Notes under the pieces: model-generated
The model's input: only the letters and a program-made list of their open reading frames with translations
The model's database searches: none
Told to the model about the DNA's origin: nothing
Shown here: positions 1 through 8,023 of the stretch, piece by piece
Position numbering within the stretch: the stretch's first letter is position 1
Layout: each line of letters opens with the position of its first letter
Source of the DNA: Caldilineae bacterium
GTDB lineage: Bacteria > Chloroflexota > Anaerolineae > JAAEKA01
Reading direction: 5' to 3'
Assembly: GCA_020634555.1 (NCBI GenBank)
Contig: JACKBK010000008.1
Coordinates: forward strand, 60,925 to 124,924
DNA: 64,000 nucleotides
Made by a program: the position numbers and the translations under genes

Positions 1-1
1 G

Positions 2-781
2 ACGACGGTCAAGATGTTGCTGGGACTGGTGCATGCGACCAGCGGGTCGGCCAGCTTGCTGGGTTGTAAGCCGGGCGAGCCCCAGGCCATGGCTAAGGTT
101 GGGTTTCTGCCGGAACACTTTCATTACCACCCCTGGTTGACCGCCAACGACTTCCTGGACTTTCATGGACGGCTGTACGGCATACCCCACGAGGAACGGC
201 GGCAGCGCATCCCGGCTCTGCTGGAGCGGGTTGGCTTGGGGGGACGAGAAAACTCGCGGCTGTCCGAGTTCTCCAAGGGGATGACGCAGCGCATCGGGCT
301 GGCTCAGGCGCTGATCAGCCGGCCGGCCGTTGTCTTTCTGGACGAGCCGACCTCCGGGCTGGATCCGTTGGGCCGCCGCCAGGTGCGCGACCTGATCCGC
401 GAGCTGCGGCGCGAGGGGGTGACTGTGTTCCTGAACTCGCACCTGCTGAGCGAGGTGGAATCAACCTGCGACCGGGTGGCCATCATGCGCCGTGGCCGCG
501 TCGCCGGACTGGGAACCATCGATGAGTTGACGGGGATGCAGTTGGAGGTCGATGTGCGCGCCAGCGGTGTCACCGATGACCTGCGCGCCGAACTGGCTGC
601 GTTCGGCCGGATCGTTGCCGGCGACGGTGATCGCATGACGTTGCAGATTGCCGATGACACGGTCCTGCCTGCTATCGCCAGCGCACTCGTCAACGGCGGC
701 GCGCAGCTGTACGCTCTGACACCGCGGCGGCTGTCGCTGGAAGATCTGTTCGTGCGGCTGGTGGAGGGGGATACCGGGTGA
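2..781 (+). CDS. ABC transporter ATP-binding protein (5' end outside window)
   Basis: ATPase subunit of an ABC-2 type exporter. It would hydrolyse ATP at the inner face of the membrane to drive the permease encoded next. The reading frame is open to the window edge. The first visible residues, TTVKMLLGL, are what normally follows the GK of the Walker A motif, so the start codon and P-loop glycines lie upstream and the ATG at 14 is internal. Visible motifs are the signature SKGMTQR, Walker B VVFLDEPTSGLDP and the H-loop histidine in FLNSHLL. About 80 extra C-terminal residues follow the ATPase core, as is common in CcmA/NatA-like proteins. The stop overlaps the GTG start of the permease by four bases (GTGA), so translational coupling is likely. 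The exported substrate cannot be told from the sequence. Confidence 0.93.
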   Translation, partial: TTVKMLLGLVHATSGSASLLGCKPGEPQAMAKVGFLPEHFHYHPWLTANDFLDFHGRLYGIPHEERRQRIPALLERVGLGGRENSRLSEFSKGMTQRIGLAQALISRPAVVFLDEPTSGLDPLGRRQVRDLIRELRREGVTVFLNSHLLSEVESTCDRVAIMRRGRVAGLGTIDELTGMQLEVDVRASGVTDDLRAELAAFGRIVAGDGDRMTLQIADDTVLPAIASALVNGGAQLYALTPRRLSLEDLFVRLVEGDTG

Positions 782-1602
782 GTGTCTTTGCTGTTGCTCG
801 TCTGACCTTTTTGGAGGCGCGTCGCCGGCGGCTGCTGCAACTGGTCCTGGTTATGGGGATTGCCTTTGTGGCGCTGTTTGCGGTCGGCTACTTTCTGATT
901 CACAAGGAGAGTCGCATGTCCGTTGTCGGCGAGCGGTTGGAGATGTCCAACATCTTGCTGCTGATGGGGCTGTACGCCGCTAACTTTCTGGGGGTGGTGC
1001 TGGCAGTTGTGATGTCGGTGGATGTGATTGCCGGCGACATCGCTTCAGGCGCCATCCAGACGCTGGTGACCAAGCCGTTGCGCCGCTGGCATGTGGTGGT
1101 GGGCAAGTGGCTGGGACTGGCAGCGCTGCTGAGCATCATCATGACGCTGGTATCGGCCAGTCTGGTACTGGTGGCGTGGATCATCTCGCGCTACCTGCCG
1201 GACAACCTGCCAGAAGGGATTGCGCTGATGGTTCTGGCGCAGCTTCTGGTGCTGACGGTATCGATCCTGGGCGGAACCTTCCTCAACACCCTGGCCAACG
1301 GCATCTTCGTCTTCATGCTCTACGGGCTGGTGTTCATCGGCGGCTGGATCGAGCAGATCGCAGCGTTTGCCGGCAACCAGGCGGCAACCAACATTGGCAT
1401 CCTCATCAGTTTCGTGCTTCCCAGCGAAGCGATCTGGCGGCGGGCGTCCTACCTCATCCAGCCATTGTATCTGCGGCAACTGAACGTCGGTCCCTTTGTG
1501 ACGTTGAGCACTCCCAGCCCGGCCACGGTGGTGTATTCCCTGTTCTATATCGCGGTTGTGTTGGCAATGGCAGTGGTCGTTTTCCAGCGACGCGATCTGT
1601 AA
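778..1602 (+). CDS. ABC-2 type transporter permease
   Basis: Integral membrane partner of the preceding ATPase, 274 aa. It starts with GTG at 778, overlapping the ATPase stop. Hydrophobic stretches suggest about six transmembrane segments, roughly residues 18-40, 58-82, 108-136, 148-170, 173-198 and 245-265. The segment around residues 80-108 (VIAGDIASGAIQTLVTKPL) is the conserved cytoplasmic region of ABC-2 permeases that contacts the ATPase. With its neighbour it forms an exporter of unknown substrate. A long perfect inverted repeat lies 90 bases downstream, so the transcript probably ends there. Family assignment is secure; specific function is not. Confidence 0.88.
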   Translation: MSVFAVARLTFLEARRRRLLQLVLVMGIAFVALFAVGYFLIHKESRMSVVGERLEMSNILLLMGLYAANFLGVVLAVVMSVDVIAGDIASGAIQTLVTKPLRRWHVVVGKWLGLAALLSIIMTLVSASLVLVAWIISRYLPDNLPEGIALMVLAQLLVLTVSILGGTFLNTLANGIFVFMLYGLVFIGGWIEQIAAFAGNQAATNIGILISFVLPSEAIWRRASYLIQPLYLRQLNVGPFVTLSTPSPATVVYSLFYIAVVLAMAVVVFQRRDL

Positions 1603-1691
1603 GTTCCCAAGGTAGCTACTCAGCGCAAGACTTCGAAAGGCTTCGGCTCCAGAGACGAATCGACCCCGTATCGGACGCTGCGCCTTAACAT

Positions 1692-1749
1692 CGTTCCGTT
1701 CGGTCTCCTGACTGCTTTTCCCGGAGCGGTCAGGAGACCGAACGGAACG
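1692..1749 (+). terminator. 21-bp perfect inverted repeat after the ABC exporter
   Basis: Arms 1692-1712 and 1729-1749 are perfectly complementary, with a 16-base loop. This gives a very stable hairpin directly after the exporter genes. There is no T-run after either arm, so termination would be Rho-assisted, or the structure may mainly protect the 3' end of the mRNA. Confidence 0.6.
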
Positions 1750-1783
1750 CCGATCAACCGTGTTCAAACACATCCAAATCAAA

Positions 1784-1810
1784 ACGCGCAGGCCATGTTG
1801 GCCTGCGCGT
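1784..1810 (-). terminator. Rho-independent terminator of the LysM-CAP gene
   Basis: An 11-bp perfect stem (1784-1794 with 1800-1810) has a 5-base loop. Read on the minus strand it is followed by TTTTGATTTGG. It lies 33 bases past the stop of the minus-strand gene ending at 1843 and is a classical intrinsic terminator for that cluster. Confidence 0.8.
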
Positions 1811-1842
1811 GATTCGTCGAAACTCGAGTGTTGAGAAGCAAC

Positions 1843-2907
1843 CTACCGGCTGCCGAAGTCAGCTACGTAGTAGTAGCCCCAACCCCCTTTGACGATGCCG
1901 ATGCCGATCTCGCTGTATGCGGGACCGAGGATGTTCAGCCGGTGGGGACCCCAGTCTGGCTCGAACCACCACATGTCAAAGGCGTGTTGCGCGTCGTGCG
2001 CGTTGGCCCAGTTTTCGCTGGCGTAGGTGGCCCAGTAGCCAACGCGTTCGTAGCGCGTCCGCAGGTGGGCGCCGTCAGAACCGACGTGGCCGCCCCAGCC
2101 GCGCCACGACAGGTCCTCCGCGTGCGCTTGAGCCGCGCTGGCCAGTTGATCCGACCAACTCAACGGCGCCAGACCAAAAGCGGCGCGCTTCTCGTTCATG
2201 CTGTTGAATATCAGCGCGGCATCAGGGGAAAGCCCGGCGCTATCGGCGCTGTTCGAAGATAGCTCGTTTGCAGTAGCGGAGTCAGATGCTTGCTCTGGCG
2301 AGGCCGCCTGGGTTTCTTCTGCCGCTGCCGGGGCTGCCTGCTCTTTCTGGCCGACCGCCTGGTTCACTTCCGGTTGGGCCGGCTGGCCGGGAATCTGTAA
2401 TCTATCACCTGGGTGTATCAAGTAAGGTGGCTGTAGATTGTTAGCCGCTGCCAGGTCTTGCTCTTGAAAGCCATAGGCCACGGCGATCTGCCAGAGGTTG
2501 TCGCCGTTCTGCACCACGTATATGGCGGCTGACTCAGACGGCTGAAGTTCGGCTGGCGGTGCAGGGGAATGCACCGGGGCAGGCTCGGCCGGAACCCAGA
2601 GCTTGTCGCCCGGTTGGAGCCAGTAGGGCGCTTCGAGATTGTTCTCGGCTGCCAGGCTCTCCATGTCCAGGCCATGGGCTGTGGCGATTTGCCAGATGTC
2701 GTCGCCAGCGACTACTGTGTAGACATAGCCAAACGCGGGGGTCGCGTCGGCACGCGGAATGTCGGCGGGTTGTTCAGATGGGAAAGGCTGCTCAGGGCCA
2801 GCAGTCTGCGCAGAGTCGGCAGCGCTGACCAGGCGAGGCGTGAGAAGAGTTAGAGTGAGCAGCACAAGGGGCAACAGCCGACGCAGGTCGATTGGTGTTT
2901 TGTGCAT
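1843..2907 (-). CDS. Secreted LysM and CAP-domain protein
   Basis: A 354-aa exported protein expected to sit in the cell envelope. Residues 1-29 form a signal peptide (Arg-Arg, then a Leu-rich core, VSA cleavage region). Two LysM domains follow at about 62-105 and 128-172, each with the pattern YxVxxGDxxWQIA...PGDxLxxP; LysM domains bind glycan such as peptidoglycan. After an Ala/Ser/Glu-rich linker comes a CAP/SCP-like domain (about 235-354) with FNSMNEKRAAFGLAPLSWSDQLA, the His-Val-Gly-Ser block, a SENWANA block and a C-terminal GWGYYYVADFG strand. The biochemical role of bacterial CAP domains is mostly unknown. The gene lies 57 bases after the PDZ gene and is last in a three-gene minus-strand set with its own terminator. 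Confidence 0.9.
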   Translation of the reverse strand: MHKTPIDLRRLLPLVLLTLTLLTPRLVSAADSAQTAGPEQPFPSEQPADIPRADATPAFGYVYTVVAGDDIWQIATAHGLDMESLAAENNLEAPYWLQPGDKLWVPAEPAPVHSPAPPAELQPSESAAIYVVQNGDNLWQIAVAYGFQEQDLAAANNLQPPYLIHPGDRLQIPGQPAQPEVNQAVGQKEQAAPAAAEETQAASPEQASDSATANELSSNSADSAGLSPDAALIFNSMNEKRAAFGLAPLSWSDQLASAAQAHAEDLSWRGWGGHVGSDGAHLRTRYERVGYWATYASENWANAHDAQHAFDMWWFEPDWGPHRLNILGPAYSEIGIGIVKGGWGYYYVADFGSR

Positions 2908-2964
2908 GAAGGCGACTCTAGCACGGCTTCAGCGATTGAGCAAATTTCGGATTGGTTCTTCGAA

Positions 2965-3537
2965 TTAGGGACTGCCTGGCTCTTCGTTCTGAAAGAACGG
3001 TACGACAAATACGCCCAGGAACCCAAGCGACTCGTCGTTGGGATTGGCTCCCAGCGTGACGGTGATCTCTTCCTGGTTCATCTCTCCCCGGCTCGTGCGT
3101 ATTACGGTCAGTGCGACTCCGTCGCCTGGGGCATAACTGCCGATCAGTTCCGGCAAGGTCGTGTCGGAGGTGATCTCGTCGCCGTCGACGGCCACGATCA
3201 CGTCACCAGGTTCGATGCCTGCTTGCTCAGCCGGCCCGCCGGCGACTACTTCAGTCACCAAAGCGCCGCTCATCATCTGCATCATCTGATCCAGATCGGG
3301 CATCTGCGGGATGTCAGGTGTATCCGGGGTAAAGGGCAGCGCGGGAAAGGCGGGTGTGGCAGATGGGCCAGACTCCGGCGCCCTTTCCACGATCTCCTCA
3401 ATCTGGGCGCGGGCACGCGCCTGGCCAATGCCGAGGCCGACGGCCAGGCCAAACATGCCGGCGCACGTCGCCACCAACAAGACTACAAGAACGGCGACGA
3501 TTCCGATTGCCAGGGTGTTGTTACGCGTGTTGTTCAT
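2965..3537 (-). CDS. Membrane-anchored PDZ-domain protein
   Basis: A 190-aa protein. One N-terminal transmembrane helix (about residues 8-38, LAIGIVAVLVVLLVATCAGM) is followed by a short Pro-rich spacer and a single PDZ domain (about 95-185). The PDZ core shows LVTEVVAGGPAEQAGIEPGDVIVAVDGDEI, written here as consecutive short blocks: LVTEVVAGGPAEQ, AGIEPGD, VIVAVDGDEI. It resembles the PDZ part of HtrA/DegP proteases, but no protease domain is present. It could recruit C-terminal peptides of envelope proteins. A GAGG ribosome site precedes the ATG, and the start is only four bases past the stop of the AlbA_2 gene, so the two are co-transcribed and probably coupled. Confidence 0.85.
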   Translation of the reverse strand: MNNTRNNTLAIGIVAVLVVLLVATCAGMFGLAVGLGIGQARARAQIEEIVERAPESGPSATPAFPALPFTPDTPDIPQMPDLDQMMQMMSGALVTEVVAGGPAEQAGIEPGDVIVAVDGDEITSDTTLPELIGSYAPGDGVALTVIRTSRGEMNQEEITVTLGANPNDESLGFLGVFVVPFFQNEEPGSP

Positions 3538-3541
3538 GGCA

Positions 3542-4918
3542 CTACCTCATGATGTAATAGGTGCCGCGCTTCATGCCGACCTTCATGACGACGCCGCGGT
3601 CGGTCAGGTCCACCATGTCCAGCCGCAGTGTCTCGGGCGAAACGTTGGGACAGAGGTCCTGGTAGTCGCGGCTGGTGATGCGTCCATTGTCGCGCATGAA
3701 CTGGATGGCGCGCAGCTGGCGCTCGTTCATGCTGCTCTCCCAGGCTGATCCGCTTGCTTGAGCCTTGCGCTCCTTGGCGTTGAACAGCGTGACGGTGAAG
3801 CTGTGGGGTGTCGCCTTGAACACCGGCTGCGGATGGCCGGCCTGCACCATGGCTTCGATCATCTTGTCGACGCCCAGTCCCAGCTCCTCGATGTAGTTCC
3901 AGTGGTAGAGACCGTTGACCAACCGCGGGTTGCGGCTGAAATGCTCTTCGACGATGTTGTCGATGGTGATGTAGCCCGGCAGCCCGCCGGGGCTGTGGAT
4001 CTCCATGCGGTCGTCGAACATGCGGATCTCGATTCGGCGGCCTGTCAGCCGGTAGTCACGGTGGCAAACGGCGTTGACCAGCGCCTCGCGCACGGCAATG
4101 GTCGGGTACTCGGTGCGTTCCTCGCGCCGCAATCCGGTGACGACAGCCTCCAGCCGCATCTCCTGCATCAGGATCGTCCAACTGCGCTCGATGATCTGCG
4201 CCAGCGGGCCGCTGATCTCGTCGCGGCGGCTGTAGCCGGGCAAGCCACCCGGTCCGCGCAGTTCCGTGCCGCTGAAGCGCACAAAGGTCAGCCCCGACTG
4301 CGGCAGGTTGAACTGCGGCTCCAGCCCAAACAGCAGCAGCCCGGCGACGGTCGGGTTACCCTCAGCCGTCAGCGCGCCGATTTGCTGCAAAAGCCGGTCC
4401 TGGGGCAACTTGATCTGGCGGCCCTGCTTCTGCTCACGATGGGCGATGTAGTCCTGGATGATCTCGTTGTCCAGGTCGGCCAACTGGGCGCCGGCCACAT
4501 CCTGCATCTCGAAGTCGCCGGACGACTTGCCCGAAGCCAGTTGGCGCACCTGTTCGCCGCCCAGGGGGTGGTTCTCGTGCCCGCTGCGAATCAAGACTCG
4601 GCCGTCGGCCAGCGAGTGGAGTTCTGTCGAGCGCGGCACGCGAATCGCTGCTACTGTGCCGTGGGCGGTCTCCATCTGTTCCCACTCAGTGCGGATCGGC
4701 GGGCGGCACTGGAGCACAGCGGCCTGCAGCGCCTCCTCCATCTCGTCACTCATCAGACCATCGACCGGCGCGCCATCCTCCCCGACACCCAGCAGCACTG
4801 TGCCGCCGTCGCCGTTGGCAAACGCGACCAGTGTCTCCGCCAGCCGGTCGGCGTCCGGCTCGGCCATGTATTCAGTGTGCGGGCCGGGGCCTTTTTTGAG
4901 GGTGGATTTCAAAGACAT
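3542..4918 (-). CDS. AlbA_2 / HATPase_c_4 family putative transcriptional regulator
   Basis: A 458-aa protein of the family often labelled 'ATP-binding protein' or 'RecG-like'. The N-terminal AlbA_2 (Schlafen-type) domain spans about residues 10-130 and shows the typical LVAFANGDGGTVLLGVGEDG block. A GHKL-like ATPase fold, HATPase_c_4, follows at about 270-375 (REALVNAVCHRDY; GLGVDKMIEAM). A winged-helix region lies at the C-terminus (about 395-458, MNERQLRAIQFMRDNGRITS). The domain set suggests nucleic-acid binding regulation, but the target is unknown. It heads a minus-strand cluster with the PDZ and LysM-CAP genes. No strong Shine-Dalgarno precedes the ATG; an extended -10 lies about 60 bases upstream. 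Confidence 0.82.
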   Translation of the reverse strand: MSLKSTLKKGPGPHTEYMAEPDADRLAETLVAFANGDGGTVLLGVGEDGAPVDGLMSDEMEEALQAAVLQCRPPIRTEWEQMETAHGTVAAIRVPRSTELHSLADGRVLIRSGHENHPLGGEQVRQLASGKSSGDFEMQDVAGAQLADLDNEIIQDYIAHREQKQGRQIKLPQDRLLQQIGALTAEGNPTVAGLLLFGLEPQFNLPQSGLTFVRFSGTELRGPGGLPGYSRRDEISGPLAQIIERSWTILMQEMRLEAVVTGLRREERTEYPTIAVREALVNAVCHRDYRLTGRRIEIRMFDDRMEIHSPGGLPGYITIDNIVEEHFSRNPRLVNGLYHWNYIEELGLGVDKMIEAMVQAGHPQPVFKATPHSFTVTLFNAKERKAQASGSAWESSMNERQLRAIQFMRDNGRITSRDYQDLCPNVSPETLRLDMVDLTDRGVVMKVGMKRGTYYIMR

Positions 4919-4975
4919 AGGTAATGGTCACTCTCGACTCTGCAAACAAGGAAACTCAGCGCTAATTCCACCAAC

Positions 4976-4986
4976 ATTTTACCACA
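4976..4986 (-). promoter_or_regulatory. Extended -10 promoter for the AlbA_2 gene
   Basis: Read on the minus strand the sequence is TGTGGTAAAAT, an extended -10 about 60 bases upstream of the ATG at 4918. No convincing -35 is present. The same TGTGGTA core occurs in front of other genes in this window. Confidence 0.5.
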
Positions 4987-5135
4987 AAGTGATCCAGCCC
5001 GCACAGCAAAGCTGGTATTTGTGCGGCAAAGTTGTTGTCATCAACCCTCGCCATTCCTGAATTTGCCTTGCCGCGCCATGGTTTGCGGGACACTTTTTGG
5101 GAGAGAAAAGGAGAACATGAACAGCGGCTCTGGTG

Positions 5136-5165
5136 TTGCCAATCCCGTGACGCCTGTGGTAGAAT
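5136..5165 (+). promoter_or_regulatory. Promoter of the ornithine aminotransferase leader
   Basis: A -35 TTGCCA (5136-5141) and a -10 TAGAAT (5160-5165) are 18 bases apart, and the -10 is extended (TGTGGTAGAAT). Transcription should start near 5172, about 140 bases before the start codon at 5315, leaving a long structured leader. Confidence 0.7.
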
Positions 5166-5172
5166 GCGGGCG

Positions 5173-5287
5173 AGGCAGGCAGGCCGCTTTTCGCTGCCTG
5201 GCCTGAAATTACCCAGGTCAAAGGTGCCCTGGCTTGACCTTGCGTAGGCTTCGTTACGCAGTCTGGGCGCCGCCCCAGGCTGTTTTT
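5173..5287 (+). promoter_or_regulatory. Structured 5' leader with terminator-like hairpin (candidate attenuator or riboswitch)
   Basis: Four hairpins fill the leader. A: 5173-5182 with 5194-5204, 10 bp with one bulge. B: 5215-5221 with 5234-5240, 7 bp. C: 5241-5246 with 5255-5260, 6 bp. D: 5260-5267 with 5274-5281, 8 bp including one G-U, followed by G and five T. Hairpin D plus its T-run looks like an intrinsic terminator placed only 20 bases before the ribosome site (AAGGAG at 5301). C and D share base 5260. Repeated CCTGG/CCAGG segments (5197, 5213, 5228, 5275) allow alternative pairings. Premature termination control of the aminotransferase is inferred. I do not recognise a known riboswitch class. 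Confidence 0.55.
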
Positions 5288-5314
5288 CATTTCAAGTTCG
5301 AAGGAGAACGTGGT

Positions 5315-6559
5315 ATGACTACCAACAAGTTTGTCCAGCTCGAAGACCAGTACGTGGCCAACATCTACCATCCATTGGACGTGGTCATCGAGCGGGCGGA
5401 GGGCGTTTGGATGGTTGATGTGGACGGCAAGCGCTATCTGGACTGCCTGAGCGCCTACTCTGCTGTCAGCCAGGGGCACTGCCACCCGCGCATCATCAAC
5501 GCGCTGGTCGAGCAGGCCCAGAAGGCCACGCTGACCTCGCGCGCCTTTCGCAACGACCAACTGGGCAGCTTTGCCCGTGAGCTGTGCGAGTTGACCGGCT
5601 ACGAGATGACGTTGCCGATGAACTCGGGCGCTGAAGCGGTGGAGGTGGCGGTGAAGGCCGCGCGCAAGTGGGGCTACGAGGTAAAGGGTGTTCCCGACGG
5701 ACAGGCCGAGATTATCGTTTGCCTGGGTAATTTCCACGGACGCACCACGACCGTAATCAGCTTCTCCTCAGAGGCGGCCTACAAGCGCCATTTTGGGCCG
5801 TTTACGCCCGGCTTCAAGTTCGTGCCCTTCGGCGACATGGACGCGCTGGTGGACGCGGTGACGCCTAACACGGTTGCCTTTTTGGTGGAGCCGATCCAGG
5901 GTGAGAACGGCATCAACGTGCCGCCAGCGGGCTATCTCAAGTTTGCCGAGACGCTCTGTCGCCGCGAAAACATGCTTCTGATCGCTGATGAGATCCAGGT
6001 CGGATTGGGCAGGACCGGCAAGCTGCTTGCCAGCGAACACGAGGACATCCGTCCCGACATCGTAGTGCTGGGGAAGGCGTTGTCGGGCGGCGTTTATCCG
6101 GTGTCGGCGGTTGTGGCTGATCGTAACATTCTGGGCCTGTTCAATCCGGGCGATCACGGCAGCACGTTTGGCGGCAATCCGCTGGCAGCCGCCGTCAGCC
6201 GGGCGGCGCTCCGCGTACTGGTGGAAGAAAATCTGGCCGAAAACGCTGCCGAACAGGGCGAGTATCTGATGCAGCGGCTGCGCCGCATCGAAAGCCCATA
6301 CATTAAAAACGTTCGTGGCCGCGGTCTGATGATCGGTCTTGAGGTGACGCCGGAAGCGCGCGGCGCGCGGCGTTTCTGTGAGGAACTGGCGGTGGAGGGC
6401 GTTCTGTGCAAGGAGACGCACAAGACCGTCGTTCGCTTTGCCCCGCCGCTGATCATTACCCGGGAGCAGACAGCATGGCTGGCGGACAAGGTAGAAGAGG
6501 TCTTCGCCCGGATCGAGGCGCGGGACGCGGCCGGGAAAGGCGAACCGATCGCAGGGTAG
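5315..6559 (+). CDS. rocD: Ornithine aminotransferase (ornithine--oxo-acid transaminase)
   Basis: A PLP-dependent class-III aminotransferase, 414 aa, the usual length for RocD. It converts ornithine and 2-oxoglutarate to glutamate-5-semialdehyde and glutamate, linking arginine breakdown and proline synthesis. Visible features are the NSGAEAVE phosphate-binding loop, the GNFHGRTTT block, VEPIQGENGI, Asp225 in ADEIQVGLGRTG for the PLP ring nitrogen, and the Schiff-base lysine Lys254 in VLGKALSGG. The C-terminal KTVVRFAPPLIIT is typical of RocD. Acetylornithine aminotransferase is the main alternative. The start at 5315 is chosen because AAGGAG (5301-5306) sits correctly before it; an upstream in-frame TTG at 5234 lies inside a leader hairpin. 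The gene is monocistronic and its stop is followed by a palindromic repeat. Confidence 0.88.
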   Translation: MTTNKFVQLEDQYVANIYHPLDVVIERAEGVWMVDVDGKRYLDCLSAYSAVSQGHCHPRIINALVEQAQKATLTSRAFRNDQLGSFARELCELTGYEMTLPMNSGAEAVEVAVKAARKWGYEVKGVPDGQAEIIVCLGNFHGRTTTVISFSSEAAYKRHFGPFTPGFKFVPFGDMDALVDAVTPNTVAFLVEPIQGENGINVPPAGYLKFAETLCRRENMLLIADEIQVGLGRTGKLLASEHEDIRPDIVVLGKALSGGVYPVSAVVADRNILGLFNPGDHGSTFGGNPLAAAVSRAALRVLVEENLAENAAEQGEYLMQRLRRIESPYIKNVRGRGLMIGLEVTPEARGARRFCEELAVEGVLCKETHKTVVRFAPPLIITREQTAWLADKVEEVFARIEARDAAGKGEPIAG

Positions 6560-6565
6560 CGGGGT

Positions 6566-6805
6566 GCTGGATCGCGAACTCGCGAAGACTCTGTGATAGT
6601 GCACGATTCTGGTCGTGCGTATGTTGGTATCGGAACGCGAAAACCCTTCGGATCTCACGTCCGTGGCAACTGTCGGATGCCACGCTTCGAGCCCCGAAGG
6701 GTTTTTCATGCCTAGCACATCCCCCACGCGGGTTACGACGTCATCCGCCTTCGCGATCTTCGTGCTTCGCGATTTTCGCGACTCTTCGCGAGTTCGTGAT
6801 CCAGC
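6566..6805. repeat. MITE-like palindromic element, CTGGATC family, copy R1
   Basis: A 240-bp element fills the gap between the convergent rocD and mutY genes. Its ends are 22-base inverted repeats (6566-6587 and 6784-6805) matching at 21 of 22 positions, starting GCTGGATC and ending GATCCAGC. The interior is rich in CGCGAAG motifs and contains a terminator hairpin. Three further elements in the window have the same ends (near 9.6, 39.6 and 54.5 kb). No reading frame is carried. Confidence 0.7.
6640..6705. terminator. Bidirectional terminator between rocD and mutY
   Basis: A 12-bp perfect stem (6640-6651 with 6694-6705) starts with four A and ends with T residues on the other side. The loop contains an inner 7-bp hairpin (CGTGGCA with TGCCACG). 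The A/T ends give a U-tract in both directions, so it can serve both convergent genes. Confidence 0.7.
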
Positions 6806-6808
6806 GAC

Positions 6809-7900
6809 TTACCCATCGCGCAGCGCGGCGATGATCTTCTGGTCGGTGACGGCAAACGCGTAGCCGTTCAGGTCTTCCAGCGTCACCCAGCGCCAGTCCG
6901 CCACGCCGATGCTCTGCGGCTGGCCGGCCACGAGGCGGCAGTGGAACGCATGCAAGGTAATCTTGAAGTGCGTGTAGGCGTGGCGCACGCTGGTCACCGG
7001 TTTACCGACCTCGACGACAATCCCCAATTCCTCGTTCATCTCGCGCTGCAGGCATTCCGGCAGCGTCTCACCGGCGTGCATCTTGCCGCCGGGAAACTCC
7101 CATAGCCCGCCCAACATGCCCTCCGCCGGCCGCTGGGCGATGAGAAACTGATCCTCGTAGCCGGGCCTTTGCAGAACAGCCGCGGTCACGTCGAAGTGCG
7201 GCAGCGGCCGGCGCGGCGCTTTGACCGGCCGCTCCTCCTGCGTGCCGCGCTGGCGAGCCAGACAGGACGCGTGCAGCGGACAAGCAACGCAGCGCGGCGA
7301 CTGTGGCGTGCACACCGTCGCGCCCAACTCCATCAGCGCCTCGTTTAGCGGGCCAGCCTGTTGTGGCTCCACAGCCTCTACCAGCGCCTCTGCCAGATGC
7401 CAAAGCTGCGTCTCCGTGGCCGACCTCCCCACGTCGGCGTCGATGTCGTACAGGCGCGTCAACACCCGCTTCACATTGCCATCCAACACCGCCGCGCGTT
7501 GGCCGAACGCGATGCTCAGAATCGCGCCAGCGGTGTAGCGACCGATGCCCGGCAACGCCAGCAGCGCCTTGCGGTCGGCCGGCAAGCGGCCGCCGTGTTC
7601 AGCTACGACCCGCCGCGCTGCTTTATGCAAATTACGCGCCCGGATGTAGTAGCCAAGTCCCTCCCACGCCTTCAACACATCGGATTGATCGGCCGCGGCC
7701 AGCGCCTCCACCGTGGGAAAGCGTGCCATCCAGCGCTGGAAGTAGGGGATGACCGTCGCCACCTGCGTCTGCTGGAGCATCACCTCGCTGACCCAGACCG
7801 CGTAGGGATCACGGGGTTCGACGCGCCAGGGCAGGTCGCGCAGATTGCCGGCGTCGCTCCATGCCAGCAATGCAGCGGAGATCGCTTCAGCCGAAATCAT
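6809..7900 (-). CDS. mutY: A/G-specific adenine glycosylase MutY
   Basis: A base-excision repair enzyme of 363 aa that removes adenine mispaired with 8-oxoguanine. The HhH-GPD domain carries the catalytic Glu39 (SEVMLQQTQV), the hairpin LPGIGRYTAGAI (116-127) and the catalytic Asp140 (VLDGNVKRV). The [4Fe-4S] loop has C197-X6-C204-X2-C207-X5-C213, the canonical spacing. The C-terminal NUDIX-like domain that recognises 8-oxoG has a well-kept Nudix box at 271-294 (GGKMHAGETLPE ... REMNEELGI). Length and all key residues fit a functional MutY. It is the downstream partner of the DUF362 gene but is separated from it by a long stem-loop. Its own promoter was not identified. Confidence 0.97.
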   Translation of the reverse strand: MISAEAISAALLAWSDAGNLRDLPWRVEPRDPYAVWVSEVMLQQTQVATVIPYFQRWMARFPTVEALAAADQSDVLKAWEGLGYYIRARNLHKAARRVVAEHGGRLPADRKALLALPGIGRYTAGAILSIAFGQRAAVLDGNVKRVLTRLYDIDADVGRSATETQLWHLAEALVEAVEPQQAGPLNEALMELGATVCTPQSPRCVACPLHASCLARQRGTQEERPVKAPRRPLPHFDVTAAVLQRPGYEDQFLIAQRPAEGMLGGLWEFPGGKMHAGETLPECLQREMNEELGIVVEVGKPVTSVRHAYTHFKITLHAFHCRLVAGQPQSIGVADWRWVTLEDLNGYAFAVTDQKIIAALRDG

Positions 7901-7937
7901 CTGTTAACACGAAGGACTGGCGGCAGGCGGACAAGAC

Positions 7938-8013
7938 TTCGGAAGTCGCCGCATCTGGAGTCGTGATGCTCCCAGCAGGGAACATGTCTCCATGTCAACC
8001 GGCGACTTCCGAA
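7938..8013. repeat. 14-bp perfect inverted repeat between the DUF362 gene and mutY
   Basis: Arms TTCGGAAGTCGCCG (7938-7951) and its complement (8000-8013) enclose a 48-base loop. It starts 10 bases past the DUF362 stop. There is no T-run after it on the minus strand, so it may be a Rho-type terminator or mRNA stabiliser. Confidence 0.55.
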
Positions 8014-8023
8014 ATCTGATAGA

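Noticed and set aside
5117..5206. A 29-codon frame before rocD, possible leader peptide
   Set aside because: The GGAG before its ATG is only three bases away, and the best promoter (-35 at 5136, -10 at 5160) lies inside it, so it would not be on the rocD transcript.
5234..5314. Earlier TTG start for rocD
   Set aside because: It lies in a leader hairpin without ribosome site and would add 27 residues not expected in RocD; the ATG at 5315 has AAGGAG in place.
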